Of a DNA stretch of 64,000 bases, positions 1 through 12,200 are shown in pieces. The stretch lies in NCBI GenBank assembly GCA_950097015.1, contig CATNEN010000003.1, positions 13,931,001 through 13,995,000 of the forward strand, read 5' to 3'. Position 1 is the stretch's first letter, and the number at the start of each line of letters is the position of its first letter. Below the pieces are notes generated by a model. That model did no database searches. It was not told the DNA's origin and worked only from the letters and a program-made list of their open reading frames with translations. A program made the position numbers and the translations under genes. The stretch comes from Macrostomum hystrix. Taxonomy: Eukaryota > Platyhelminthes > Macrostomidae.

Positions 1-117
1 ATTTCTCAATTGTTCGTCAATTTCAGAATTCGATTCGATTTGAAAAACTAGGACCCACTTAAGGCTGGTTCTGCCTAGCCGCATAATTTGTATTAAGATT
101 ACCTGGAAAGCTAAAAA
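1..117 (+). other. 5' flank / probable 5' UTR of the ZFYVE26-like gene
   Basis: AT-rich sequence before the first ATG. An in-frame TAA at 112-114 precedes the ATG at 118, so this ATG cannot be internal to a longer exon in that frame. The ATG has A at -3 and G at +4, a favourable animal start context. No TATA box or initiator can be called with confidence, and a non-coding upstream exon outside the window is possible. Confidence 0.4.
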
Positions 118-210
118 ATGGATTCTCAAGATGAAGATCTGTTGCGGCAGCTGACCAATCTGCTTTCCTTTCTTGGAAACGAGATGGGAATTAAACTCGC
201 CGATGCCAAT
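118..210 (+). CDS. ZFYVE26: ZFYVE26 exon 1 (residues 1-31)
   Basis: Starts at the ATG described above and encodes an acidic then leucine-rich helix (LLRQLTNLLSFLGNEM). The donor is GTCAGT at 211, a weak site, chosen because it leaves phase 0, which fits the acceptor at 790-791. An alternative donor GTAACT at 215 would break the frame. No clear match to the human N-terminus was recognised, so this exon is the least certain of the gene. Confidence 0.5.
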
Positions 211-3200
211 GTCAGTAACTCACGCTTTGATCAATATTATTGCTTCGATTATATTTCGAAAGTTTATAATACATATTTTTTATTCCTAGAACAAGACAAT
301 TAATTTTCTAGTTCTTTAGATCGCCAGGCATTAAATAGGTAACAGCATTAGCTAGTGCAGAGATTTGGGTTAAGTTTGGCGTCCTAATTTTCCTGATTTC
401 AGGAGGGGTTCAGACAATGGCACATCATTTGGTGACACTAGACCCGCAGCCAGCGAGGAGGCAATTCTGCCCATTTCGCTGACTCCTGAGCACACACGCA
501 CACAGATACCGTACGCAGGCACACGCTCACACAGGTGTGTACATCTGCCCTGACTTTCTCATCGTCAGGCAGTGTACACTCTCACTGTGTCTAGGAGGTT
601 GGCCCAAGACAAGCCACCAAACCTTCTCTGCGCGGCTGCGCCCCAAACGAATGTGGCCTCCTCGCCTCATGGACCTCAGAATCGAACTCAGGGACCTTGT
701 TGCGAGAGGCAAACGCGTCAGACCGCCACAGACCTTCAAATGCCGCAACTTGCTATCTATCTAAACTAGTCGCGAAAAACAATTCTCACAGGTCCTACTA
801 TCAACAAAGCGTGCTCAACTAAATCTAATTCGATCTACTAGCAGTCAGCAGCAGCAGCAGCCCGGGTCGTCTCCTCCACTTTTACTGGATTGGTCTCGGC
901 TTCAATATCCCGAGTCATTTCTGACTGCGCTAGCTTCTTGGGATATTGGTAACCATGGCAACACTAAACATCAAACCGTTTGGTTGGCTAGCCTCATTCG
1001 ACTTCTGGCTCACCAGTGCAGTGAAGATGATGGCCTAGTTGCAGAGTGTCTCGGTCACCTAGCAGATGTTGTAGCAAAATGTGTTGAAAGGGTTCAACAA
1101 TGCAAATCGACTAAGAACGATGATTATTATTATCGAATTAACAACCTACCGGCGTTAATTATTTGGCTAGAATCGTTAAATCTAGTCGCGGATGACAGTC
1201 AAGATTATGAGCGAAAATATTTGACAACATCAGCTATAGAAGCAGTTTCAAATCTAATATCTAATATTCGATCCGATTTGCCACGTTCATCGCGTTTGCT
1301 ATTATACCTGGCCTTCTACTGGACTAGGTTTGGCTGTCTGACAAATAACTGGTCCGCTGAACCTGTTGTGCAATCACTAACTAGCTGCTGCTTACCGACT
1401 ATTAGTCTGGAGAAAGATCTCGGCGATGTCTCCTGGCCTGGAACAAATCGACTCACAGAGCAACAGAAGCGACTACTGGCCTGTGCTGGACTCTGCGATA
1501 GTAGAGATCGGGTTGCTGAACTGGCTGAGCTGTGCTTTGTTGGAAACTGTCAACTCGATCAGCTGGTTGGGGTGAGTAAATCACCTGTTCCTCTCTCACC
1601 TGCTACTGTCTCACCTGTTCCTCTCTCTCACCTGTTCCTCTCACTCACCTGTTCCTCTCACTCACCTGTTCCTCTATCTCACCTGTTCCTCTCTCACCTG
1701 CTACTGTCTCACCTGTTCCTCTCTCTCACCTGTTCCTCTCACTCACCTGTTCCTCTCACTCACCTGTTCCTCTATCTCACCTGTTCCTCTCTCACCTGCT
1801 ACTGTCTCACCTGTTCCTCTCTCTCACCTGTTCCTCTCACTCACCTGTTCCTCTCACTCACCTGTTCCTCTATCTCACCTGTTCCTCTATCTCACCTGTT
1901 CCTCTCCCTCACCTGTTCCTCTCTCTCACCTGTTCCTCTCTCTCACCTGTTCCTCTCTCTCACCTGTTCCTCTCTCTCACATGTTCTTCTCTCTCACCTG
2001 TTCCTCTCACTCACCTGTTCCTCTGTCTCACCTGTTCCTCTCTCTCACCTGTTCCTCTCTCTCACCTGTTCCTCTGTCTCACCTGTTCCTCTGTCTCACC
2101 TGTTTCTCTCTCTCACCTGTTCCTCTCACTCACCTGTTCTTCTCTCTGACCTGTTCCTCTCTCTCACCTGTTCCTCTGTCTCACCTGTTCCTCTCTCTCA
2201 CCTGTTCCTCTGTCTCACCTGTTCCTCTGTCTCACCTGTTCCTCTCTCTCACCTGTTCCTCTCACTCACCTGTTCTTCTCTCTGACCTGTTCCTCTCTCT
2301 CACCTGTTCCTCTCACTTACCTGTTCTTCTCTCTGACCTGTTCCTCTCTCTCACCTGTTCTTCTCTCTGACCTGTTCCTCTCGCTCACCTCTTCCTCTCT
2401 CTCTGTCACCTATTCCTTTCTCTCTCACCTGTTCCTCTCTCCTACCTGTTGCTCTATCTACTTCACTGGTTTTGTTCTGTTTCTGCCTATTTCTCTACTG
2501 AAAGAAAAGAAGAAAAGTTGTTCATCAATTCAGGAAACTGCAATCGTCCTGCTAAAAGACGGCGCCCCGGATGCCTTACTAAGTCGCCTATTCTCTAAAT
2601 CGGATGTCGAAGGCAAACATGGTCGACGCGGCGATGCGGGCTACTTCGCCGAAACTGCTAGTCGGGCGATAGCTAGCCAATGGCGTAAGCTTGGTGATTT
2701 CTCAAGCGTTGAACGAGCAGTTCAATGGGCCGTTGGAGATGAAAGTGATTCGCGAAATTTGCAAAATGATCTGCTCATCAGGGCTAGAGACTATTGCGCC
2801 GCTTTGAGAGGCATATTTCGCGACTGTGGGTTAGTTTGTGTTTTTTTATAGTTTGAAATAACATCATTTTATTGCCTATTTTTAATAGATCTTTGAGTTC
2901 ATCTCACTGACATTCAATTAGTCCTTCAGTCCATCTCCTTGAGTCCAACTCGCTAGTCCTTGAGTCCATCTCGCTAGTCCTTGAGTCCATCTCGCTAGTC
3001 CTTGAGTCCATCTCGCTAGTCCTTGAGTCCATCTCGCTAGTCCTTGAGTCCATCTCGCTAGTCCTTGAGTCCATCTCGCTAGTCCTTGAGTCCATCCCGC
3101 TAGTCCTTGAGTCCATCTCGCTAGTCCTTGAGTCCATCCCGCTAGTCCTTGAGTCCATCTCGCTAGTCCTTGAGTCCATCTCGCTAGTCCTTGAGTCCAT

Positions 3201-6200
3201 CTCGCTAGTCCTTGAGTCCATCTCGCACAGCACATTGAGTCCATCTCGCTAGTCCTTGAGTCCATCTCGCTAGTCCTTGAGTCCATCTCACTAGTTCTTG
3301 AGTCCATCTCCTTGAGTCCATCTCCTTGAGTCCATCTCCTTGAGTCCATCTCCTTGAGTCCATCTCCTTGAGTCTCTCCTTGAGTCCATCTCCTCGAGTC
3401 CATCTCCTCGATTCAATCTTCTTGAGTCCATCTAATTGAGTCTATCTCCTTGAGTCCATCTCCTCGAGTCCATCTCCTTGAGTCCATCTCCTTGAGTCCA
3501 TCTCCTCGAGTCCATCTCCTTGATTCAATCTTCTTGAGTCCATCTAATTGAGTCTATCTCCTTGAGTCCATCTCCTCGAGTCCATCTCCTCGAGTCCATC
3601 TCATTGAGTCCATCTCCTTGAATTCATCCCACTAACTTCATTTGACAGTATCTCGCTGACTCGGGAACAAGAATACAGCCTGGTAATAGATGCTGGTCGC
3701 ACAAGCATCCTCGGCCAACTAGCGTCAGTTGAGTCACCCGCCCTACTACCCGACTGTCGTCAAGCCGTTGAAGCTCTCACTAGAGCCGTCTCGGCTGCAG
3801 CCAACGCCGCCGCCTTAGAATCGCCGGCGTCCGTAGTGAATGCGGAATTATCCCTATTCCGTGCTGCCCAGTCTGTTGCTTGCTCAGTTCGAGCACTGAC
3901 TGTCGATGCCGCTGTTTCATCGACATCTGGCGCTACGGAAGCTGCTTATAACAATGACGATAAGTTAGATTCTATGAACGCTATAGCTGCTTTGATCTCA
4001 TTGGCTGGCCAATTGGCTAATCACGTGACCGATTTAAGACTGCGCGGTCAATTATTAAAACGATTATTAGAATTGTTGTTTTTAACAAGGCGCCAATTGA
4101 GATCGTTCAATCGCCTAGCTAGAGATCCTTTGATTGGCTCGTTGGCCGCTTTGAAGCCGACTAGTCGCGACGTTGACTCTGCTGGATTGAACGGCGGTGC
4201 CAACGGTAACGATGTTGTCGCTTCGGACGCATTTGTTCGCCTGCACCTAACCGAAATGCGGCAATTAATTACAAATTATCGTCAACAAGCTTTCGCTACT
4301 ATTAGTAGTGTAGTCACTGTCAGCGATGAATTAGTTGAAGCGAAAAATTTGGCCACTTGGCTAGAGTCCAGACTGGCCGATTTGCAATGGCGACAAGAGT
4401 TAATAGCCTCGCTGCCGCCTCCGCCGCTGTGGTTAGTAGGCGGCATTGCTGATGAAGGAGTTCGGTGAGTTCTGATTGACTTTTTTAAATCGGGGAATGT
4501 CTATGGCCCAAACGAATCACCATTATATAATTCGTAGTGATCTATCCATAATGAAATTAAACAAGTTTCTAAATGACCTTGACCTTGAGTAAATTCCAAA
4601 CAACCGTTACTCGTAACAAATTCCAAATGACCTTGAATAAAAATCTAAACGACCTTGAATAAATTCCACATGACCTTGAATAAAATTCCAAATGACCTTG
4701 AATAAAATTCCAAATGACCTACAAAATTTGCAAATGACCTTGAATAAATTCCAAATGACCTTGAATAAATTCCAAATGACCTTGAATAAAAATCTAAACG
4801 ACCTTGAATAAATTCCAAATTACCTTGAATAAATTCCAAGTGACCTTGAATGAAATTGCAAATGACCTTGAATAAATTGCAAATGACCTTGAATAAAATT
4901 GCAAATGACCTTGAATAAATTGCAAATGACCTTGAATAAAATTCCAAAACCTTGAAAAAATCCAAATGACCTTGAATAAAAATCTAAAATGGCTTTAAAA
5001 TGAATCTGAAATTGTTTTCAATGGGCAAAATGGCCTCGCCCTTTACTATACTGTCCTATCCAATCGTTTATCGGAAACATTATTCTTTTAAATAAATCCA
5101 ATCTTTTTATAAGGAAATCCTATTCTTTATTAACTAAATCCCACCCTGTTATAAAGAAATGCCATTCTATAAAAAAAATCCCATACTGTTCTGAAGAAAT
5201 CCCATCCTCTTCTGAAGCAATCCCATACTGTTCTAAAGAAATCCTATACTATTATGGAGAAATCCCATACTGTTCTGAAGCAATCCCATACTATTCTAAA
5301 GAAATCCTATACTATTATGGAGAAATCCCATACTGTTCTCAAGAAATCCCATACTATTCTAAACAAATCCCATACTATTCTATAGAAATCCCATACTTTT
5401 CTAAAGAAATCCCATACTGTTCTGAAGATATCCCATATTTTTCTTAAGAAATCCCATACTGTTCTAAAGAAATCCCATACTTTTCTGTAGAAATCCCAAA
5501 CTGTTCTGAAGAAATCCCATAATTTTCTGTAGAAATCCCATACTGTTCTGAAGAAATGCCATCCTTTTATTTTCCTACAGCGAAACTAAGAAATCCCTAT
5601 TTTCTCAATTAAACAGTCATCGCAGGCACAGGAAGTCTTCATCAATCTTGGCCGTCACTACAAACAGCTCCTCGATTCCTCAATCCGGCAGCGAAGATTC
5701 ATCGTCGAAACAGCAGACGCAGCAGCAGCCGCAGCCTCCGCAGTCGAAACAGAGTCCCCTAGTGCACTATCTGCAATGCTCCGGCTCAACTATACTAGCC
5801 CTGTGTCTAAGCCGGGGTGACTTTCAACGTGCCTCTCAAACCGTGAAAATCTACAATCTTCAAGGCCTGAGGCTGTGCTCAGAGTTGCAATGGCAATCGG
5901 TGTTTAGCGCGAAACTGAAGCAACTGAGAACAATGAGCATCGGAGCAGTTGCCGCCGCTAATCTATCTAATCTATTCTCCAATTCGGCTAGTAATTCCAG
6001 CGTGAATTCCGGTTCGGTTTCGGGATTCGGCCAGGCGTCGTTAAGCGCAATTCGAGCTACGGCTAGTCCCCTGGTTCGCCAGGGACCGGTGAAATTGGCC
6101 GAAGAATTGTTGTCACAATTGCCAGATAGATTGGCTGGTAGTTTGGTTGCCATGACAACGAGTAGGCATCAGCAGCAGCATCATTATCATCATGCTCATC

Positions 6201-9200
6201 ATCATCAGTCAAGCGGAGCTGTAATCGATATTAGCGTTCTGAAGCGTGTCTTCGGCGGTCCGACAGGGTCGGCTTTCACCAGCGATTTTGCCCACCTCCT
6301 GGATTTGGCTTGCGTTGGAGCTGTCAGCCTGCCTGCTCTGCGAGACCTCCTGCTGCTGGCCAAGGATCGAATGCCGCAGGTTGGCGCTCTGGGATGCGGG
6401 TTGTGTGATTATTAGTGTGGGGTGTGGGATCTCGGTGTGGGGTTTGATATCTAGGTGTGGGATTATATTAGTGTGGGGTTTGATATCTAGGTGTGGGATT
6501 ATATTAGTGTCGGATGTGAGATCTCGGTGTGGGATTATATTAGTGTGGGGTGTGATATCTAGGTGTGGGATTATATTAGTGTCGGATGTGAGATCTCGGT
6601 GTGGGATTATATTAGAGTGGGTGTGGGACTATATTAGGTGGGGTGTGGGATCTAGGTGTGGGATTATTAGTGTTGGTTGTGCGATCTCGGTGTGGGATTA
6701 CCAGTGTGGGGTGTGGAATCTGGGTGTGGGATTATTTGTGTAAGGTGTGGGATTATTAGTTTGGGGTGTGGGATTATTAGTTTGGGGTGTGGGAGTCAGT
6801 GGGTGATGTTTTGTGTTGTGGGAGTGGGATCTTAGCTTGGGATTGTTAGTGTGGTTAAGTGGTGTGGGATTTTATAGTGTTTATGCGGGATCTCTCAGTC
6901 GTGTTATAATCGTGTGTTATCATTGTGATAAATCAACTTTATCTTGTTTAAATTTCCATTTATTTTCAGAACCCGAAGAAGGATTCAGAAGGATCGTTGA
7001 CTGTCTCCAGTTCATCCGCCTCAGATTCAATTTCCAACACTGCAGCCGCAGCGGCAGCATCTGGTCCGCTGCCTCCCGCGGCCCTCCTAGTCGACTTGGA
7101 TAGTCTAGTTGAATTCTTCTGGCACCGCGTCAGCCAGTCGCATCCGGCTCACCAGCTGTGGTGGTCCTGGCTTCTATCGCCGGATAGCGCAGCCGCTCGA
7201 TCCGGTGTTCCGTTTTACACCCAACTGGCCTGCCAATTTCTGCTGCCGCCTTGCAAACCACAGCGGCTTGAAGAGGCCATGCTTGAGATCGGCTCGAGCG
7301 GTGCGAAATTTCGCGTCGCCATGACAACGGCCGCTAATGCGGAAACTAATAAGACGTCTGGTGCCACATCGGGTAAAATAGTTCGTCTAATTTAATCTGA
7401 TTTCTGACTCATTTGTCTCATATGTGTCTCATTTATCCCATATGTGTCTCATTTATCCCATATGTGTCTCATTTATCCCATATCTGTCTCATTTATCCCC
7501 ATATGTGTCTCATTTATCCCATATCTGTCTCATTTATCTCTTATCTGTCTTATATATCCCATTTCTGTCTCATTTATCCCACATCTGTCTCATTTATCTC
7601 ATATCTGTTTCATTTATCTCATATCTGCTTTACATTTATCCCCTACCTGCACTCTAACCTCATCTCTCTCACCTGTATCTAATCTATGTCTCACCGGTAT
7701 CTAATCTCTGTCTCACCTGTATCTAATCTGTGTCTCACGGGTATCTAATCTGTGTCTCACCTGTATCTAGTCTCTGTCTCACCTGTATCTAATCTCTGTC
7801 TCACCTGTATCTAATCTGTGTCTCACCTGTATCTAATCTGTGTCTCACCTGTATCTAATCTGTGTCTCACCTGTATCTAATCTGTGTCTCACCTGTATCT
7901 AATCTCTGTCTCACCTGTATCTAGTCTCTGTCTCACCTGTATCTAATTTCTGTCTCACCTGTATCTAGTCTCTGTCTCACCTGTATCTAATCTCTGTCTC
8001 ACCTGTATCTAATTTCTGTCTCACCTGTATCTAATCTCTGTCTCACCTGTATCTAGTCTCTGTCTCACCTCTATCTAGTCTCTGTCTCACCTGTATCTCT
8101 GTCTAATATCTAATTTCCGCATCGCAGCATCGGCCGCTATACCACTGGGTCTTGGGCGTCGAAGTGCGTCCGCCGTAGCGTTCTCTCCAACGCCGTCTTC
8201 TTATTCAACTTCGTCTAATGATTCAGCAGCCGCTGCTGCCGCCGCTGCCGCAGCAGCTAGTCCAGCGCAGCTGTTTCAAGCGCTGGTTCGCGTCGCCGCT
8301 AAACACTCTACAACAGTTAGCAATGTCTTCCAGCTAAGCGGATTGTAAGAATGTGCTTTTATTACATTTTTTATAACAAAAAAAATGTTTTACTTTCTAC
8401 TTGAAGTAGGAAAAAATAGAAAAGATAAAAAATTATACACCAGATTATCTAATAAGTTAGTTATTATCCCAAGATTCCCAAAATAAAATATGAATCCTCA
8501 AGTTCTTCTTTACAGGATAATAATCCCCTGTATCGGATCATTAATTATCTTCAAAATGGGACATTTATCCTCAAATATTTTAGCATAGGAGAGAAATCCT
8601 TCTAGATCTTCGAAATGGGATTATATATAACTCTAAAACCTCTTAGTTGTGGGAAGGGGCGAGGGGGGTCAGCGGCTAACGTCGCTGCCTCGCACTCCAA
8701 AGGACGCTAGTTCGATTCACCCTTCAGGTCACGATTAATTTCGGTACTTGTTGGGGGGTTGGACAGTAGCGACCGGCGGAGGTGCACCATATTTCGTGCA
8801 ATCAAAGCTTGAAAAATAGCTTCGCTCCTACCTTTCTGTGTGCCTGTTCTGCGTTGTATGAGTTTTGTGCGTTGGCGCTGGGGCGTTAGACCTTGCGGGG
8901 GTGGCTGGGGGGCGGGTGTACACCGCCGCGCGCTCATCTGGATTTCCGTCAGCGCGATTGGATAAAGTGTACACTCGTCACCCGCCCCCCCCTGAGGACT
9001 GATTTCTTATCAGCCTTCCGCCCCGGCTTGGTCTGCTCTGTGCGTGTGCGGGCCTGGGGTGAGAGGCACTCCGGCTGCCGCCCCCTTCCCCGCTTGGCTT
9101 GCTGCTGTGTGTGTGAGGTGCCTGCTCAGGGGAGGCGGCGCGATGGGCGGCTCTCGCCTAGTTCGCCGGCCTGGGGGCATGCCGTTCCTGTGTTTGTGCG

Positions 9201-12200
9201 TCAAGTGCCCCAGGCCCCCCTGCAAAGTAAGTAAGTAACTTAGTTGTGGGATTTTAGAAGGGGTTGTAGCCTAGTGGTTAGGGCGTCGGACTCATGTCTT
9301 GAAGGTCGGGGGTTCGATTCCCGACTCCATTGGGACAATTTGTGTCCTTTTAGAAAGACACTTAACTCTGCATTGCTTCAGTTCACCCAGCTAATTAATA
9401 TTGATTAGTCCTACAGATTTTACACAGATCTTTGAAACTTGAGTCGAATCTTTCTCAAAAGTCAAAGGTTTCTTACTTTGAATTTTTTTTACCCAGCTCA
9501 AAGTGCAACCTGGAATTCTACAATTTTCTCGAAGCCCTGTTGGATCACGTCACTGCTTTGGGCGAGTTTTTGGCTAAAATCTACGCCAACAGGTTGGACC
9601 AGAGATATCTGGTGACCAGCCCCGGCGTGCACCCGTTCGACATTCTGTCCGAGTCGCCGTCGACGGCGCTGGGGAAACTCATTTTCGAATTGCATGTGGC
9701 TCCTAATAAGTGAGTATTCTTTCTAAATATTGTTTTAAGATTTCTGATCCTGCAGTCAAGGGTTCGACTCCTGTCTATCTATCTATTTGCAGGGGGCCCG
9801 GGGCACTTGTCGCACAAGCGACGGAGCGGCACGCTCCCAGACCGGCGAACTAGGCGCTTAGCGCCCATCGCGCCGCCTCCCCTGAGCAGGCACCACATAC
9901 AGCAGCACAGACCAGCCGGGGAGGGCAGGAGGCACCCAGAATAGGCAGCAGTGTCCCCCACCCCCGCCCCGCACGCACATAGCCCCAAGCCCCACAGCCC
10001 CAAGCCGGGGCGGAAGGCTGATAAGAAATCAGTCCTCAGGGGGGCCGGGTGATGAGTGTACACTTATCCAATCGCGCTGACGGAAGTCCAGAAAGCGTGC
10101 GGCGGTGTACACCCGCCCTCCAGCCACCCCCCGCAAGGTCTCACGCCCCAGCGCCAACGCACACAACGCAGAACAGGCACACAGAAAGGTAGGAGCGAAG
10201 CTATTATTTCAAGCTTTGATTGCACGAAATATGGTGCACCTCCGCCGGTCGCTACTGTCCAAACCTCTCAACAAGTCCCGAAATAATTCGTGACTTGAAG
10301 GGTGAATCGAACTAGCGTCCTTTGGAGTGCGAGGCAGCGACGTTAGCCGCTGACCCACTCGCCCGCCAGTTCGACTCCTGACTCCACTGAAATAATAATA
10401 ATTATAATTAATAATAAACACGTTCACGCAGATTGGAAGACCTGGCACAGAGGCTAGGATTGAATTTATCTCACATCATCATCAAAAACTCTATGCCGAG
10501 AATCAACACTAAGGCTAGGCCGAAACCGGAGCCAGACAAAACCCTGTTTAGCTTAACAGGTGCGTTTGGGGTGAACTTTAGACTGATGGTTTGAGTTTAG
10601 TTGCGGTTTAGAAATTGAGATGTAAAATTAGGATTCAAGTTTAGGATCAGAAACTATAGGGTAGTTTGAGGATCAGAAACTTATTGGGTAGTTTGAGGGT
10701 CAGAAACTAGGTTAGTTTGAGGATCAGAAACTAGGGTAGTCTGAGGATCAGAAACTAGGGTAGTTTAAGGATCAGAAACTATTGGGTAGTTTGAGGATCA
10801 GAAACTAGGTTAGTTTGGGGATCTGAAACTATTGGGTAGTCTGAGGATCAGAAACTAGGGTAGTTTGTGGATCAGAAACTAGGGTAGTTTGAGGATCAGA
10901 AACTAGGGTAGTTTGAGGATCAGAAACTAGGGTAGTTTGAGGATCAGAAACTAGGGTAGTTTGAGGATCAGAAACTAGGGTAGTTTGAGGATCAGAAACT
11001 AGGGTAGTTTGAGGATCAGAAACTAGGGTAGTTTGAGGATCAGAAACTAGGGTAGTTTGAGGATCAGAAACTAGGGTAGTTTGAGGATCAGAAACTAGGG
11101 TAGTTTGAGGATCAGAAACTAGGGTAGTTTGAGGATCAGAAGATAGGGTAGTTTGAGGATCAGAAACTAGGGTAGTTTAAGGATCAGAAGATAGGGTAGT
11201 TTGAGGATCAGAAACTAGGGTAGTTTAAGGATCAGAAGATAGGGTAGTTTGAGGATCAGAAACTAGGGTAGTTTAAGGATCAGAAGATAGGGTAGTTTGA
11301 GGATCAGAAACTAGGGTAGTTTAAGGATCAGAAGATAGGGTAGTTTGAGGATCAGAAACTAGGGTAGTTTAAGGATCAGAAACTAGGGTAGTTTGAGAAT
11401 CAGAAACTAGGGTAGTTTGAGGATCAGAAACTAGGTTAGTTTGGGGATCAGAAACTAGGGTAGTTTGGGGATCAGAAACTAGGGTAGTTTAAGGATCAGA
11501 AACTATTGGGTAGTTTGAGGATCAGAAACTAGGTTAGTTTGGGGATCTGAAACTATTGGGTAGTTTAAGGATCAGAAACTATTGGGTAGTTTGAGAATCA
11601 GAAACTAGGGTAGTTTGGGGATCTGAAACTATTGGGTAGTTTGAGAATCAGAAACTAGGGTAGTTTGGGGATCTGAAACTAGGGTAGTTTGGGGATCAGA
11701 AACTAGGGTAGTTTGGGGATCTGAAACTAGGGTAGTTTGGGGATCAGAAACTAGGGTAGTTTGGGGATCTGAAACTATTGGGTAGTCTGAGGATCTGAAA
11801 CTAGGGTAGTTTGAGGATCAGAAACTAGGGTAGTTTGAGGATCAGAAACTAGGGTAGTTTGAGGATCTGAAACTAGGGTAGTCTGAGGATCAGAAACTAT
11901 TGGGTAGTCTGAGGATCTGAAACTAGGGTAGTTTAAGTATCAGAAACTAGGGTAGTTTGAGGATCAGAAACTAGGGTAGTTTGAGGATCAGAAACTAGGG
12001 TAGTTTAAGGATCAGAAACTATTGGGTAGTTTGAGGATCAGAAACTAGGTTAGTTTGGGGATCTGAAACTATTGGGTAGTCTGAGGATCTGAAACTAGGG
12101 TAGTTTGAGGATCAGAAACTAGGGTAGTTTGAGGATCAGAAACTAGGGTAGTTTGAGGATCTGAAACTAGGGTAGTCTGAGGATCAGAAACTAGGGTAGT

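Noticed and set aside
527-769. Small ORFs of 60-75 codons on both strands
   Set aside because: They coincide with the antisense SINE A copy.
8893-9238. ORFs rich in Pro/Arg/Cys at 8707-9238, 9779-10448 and 30023-30532
   Set aside because: They are shadows of the GC-rich SINE B copies and recur identically in each copy.
9257-9330. Functional tRNA gene
   Set aside because: A and B boxes are present, but the acceptor stem does not pair and the anticodon stem is poor; a SINE body follows. Better explained as a SINE head.
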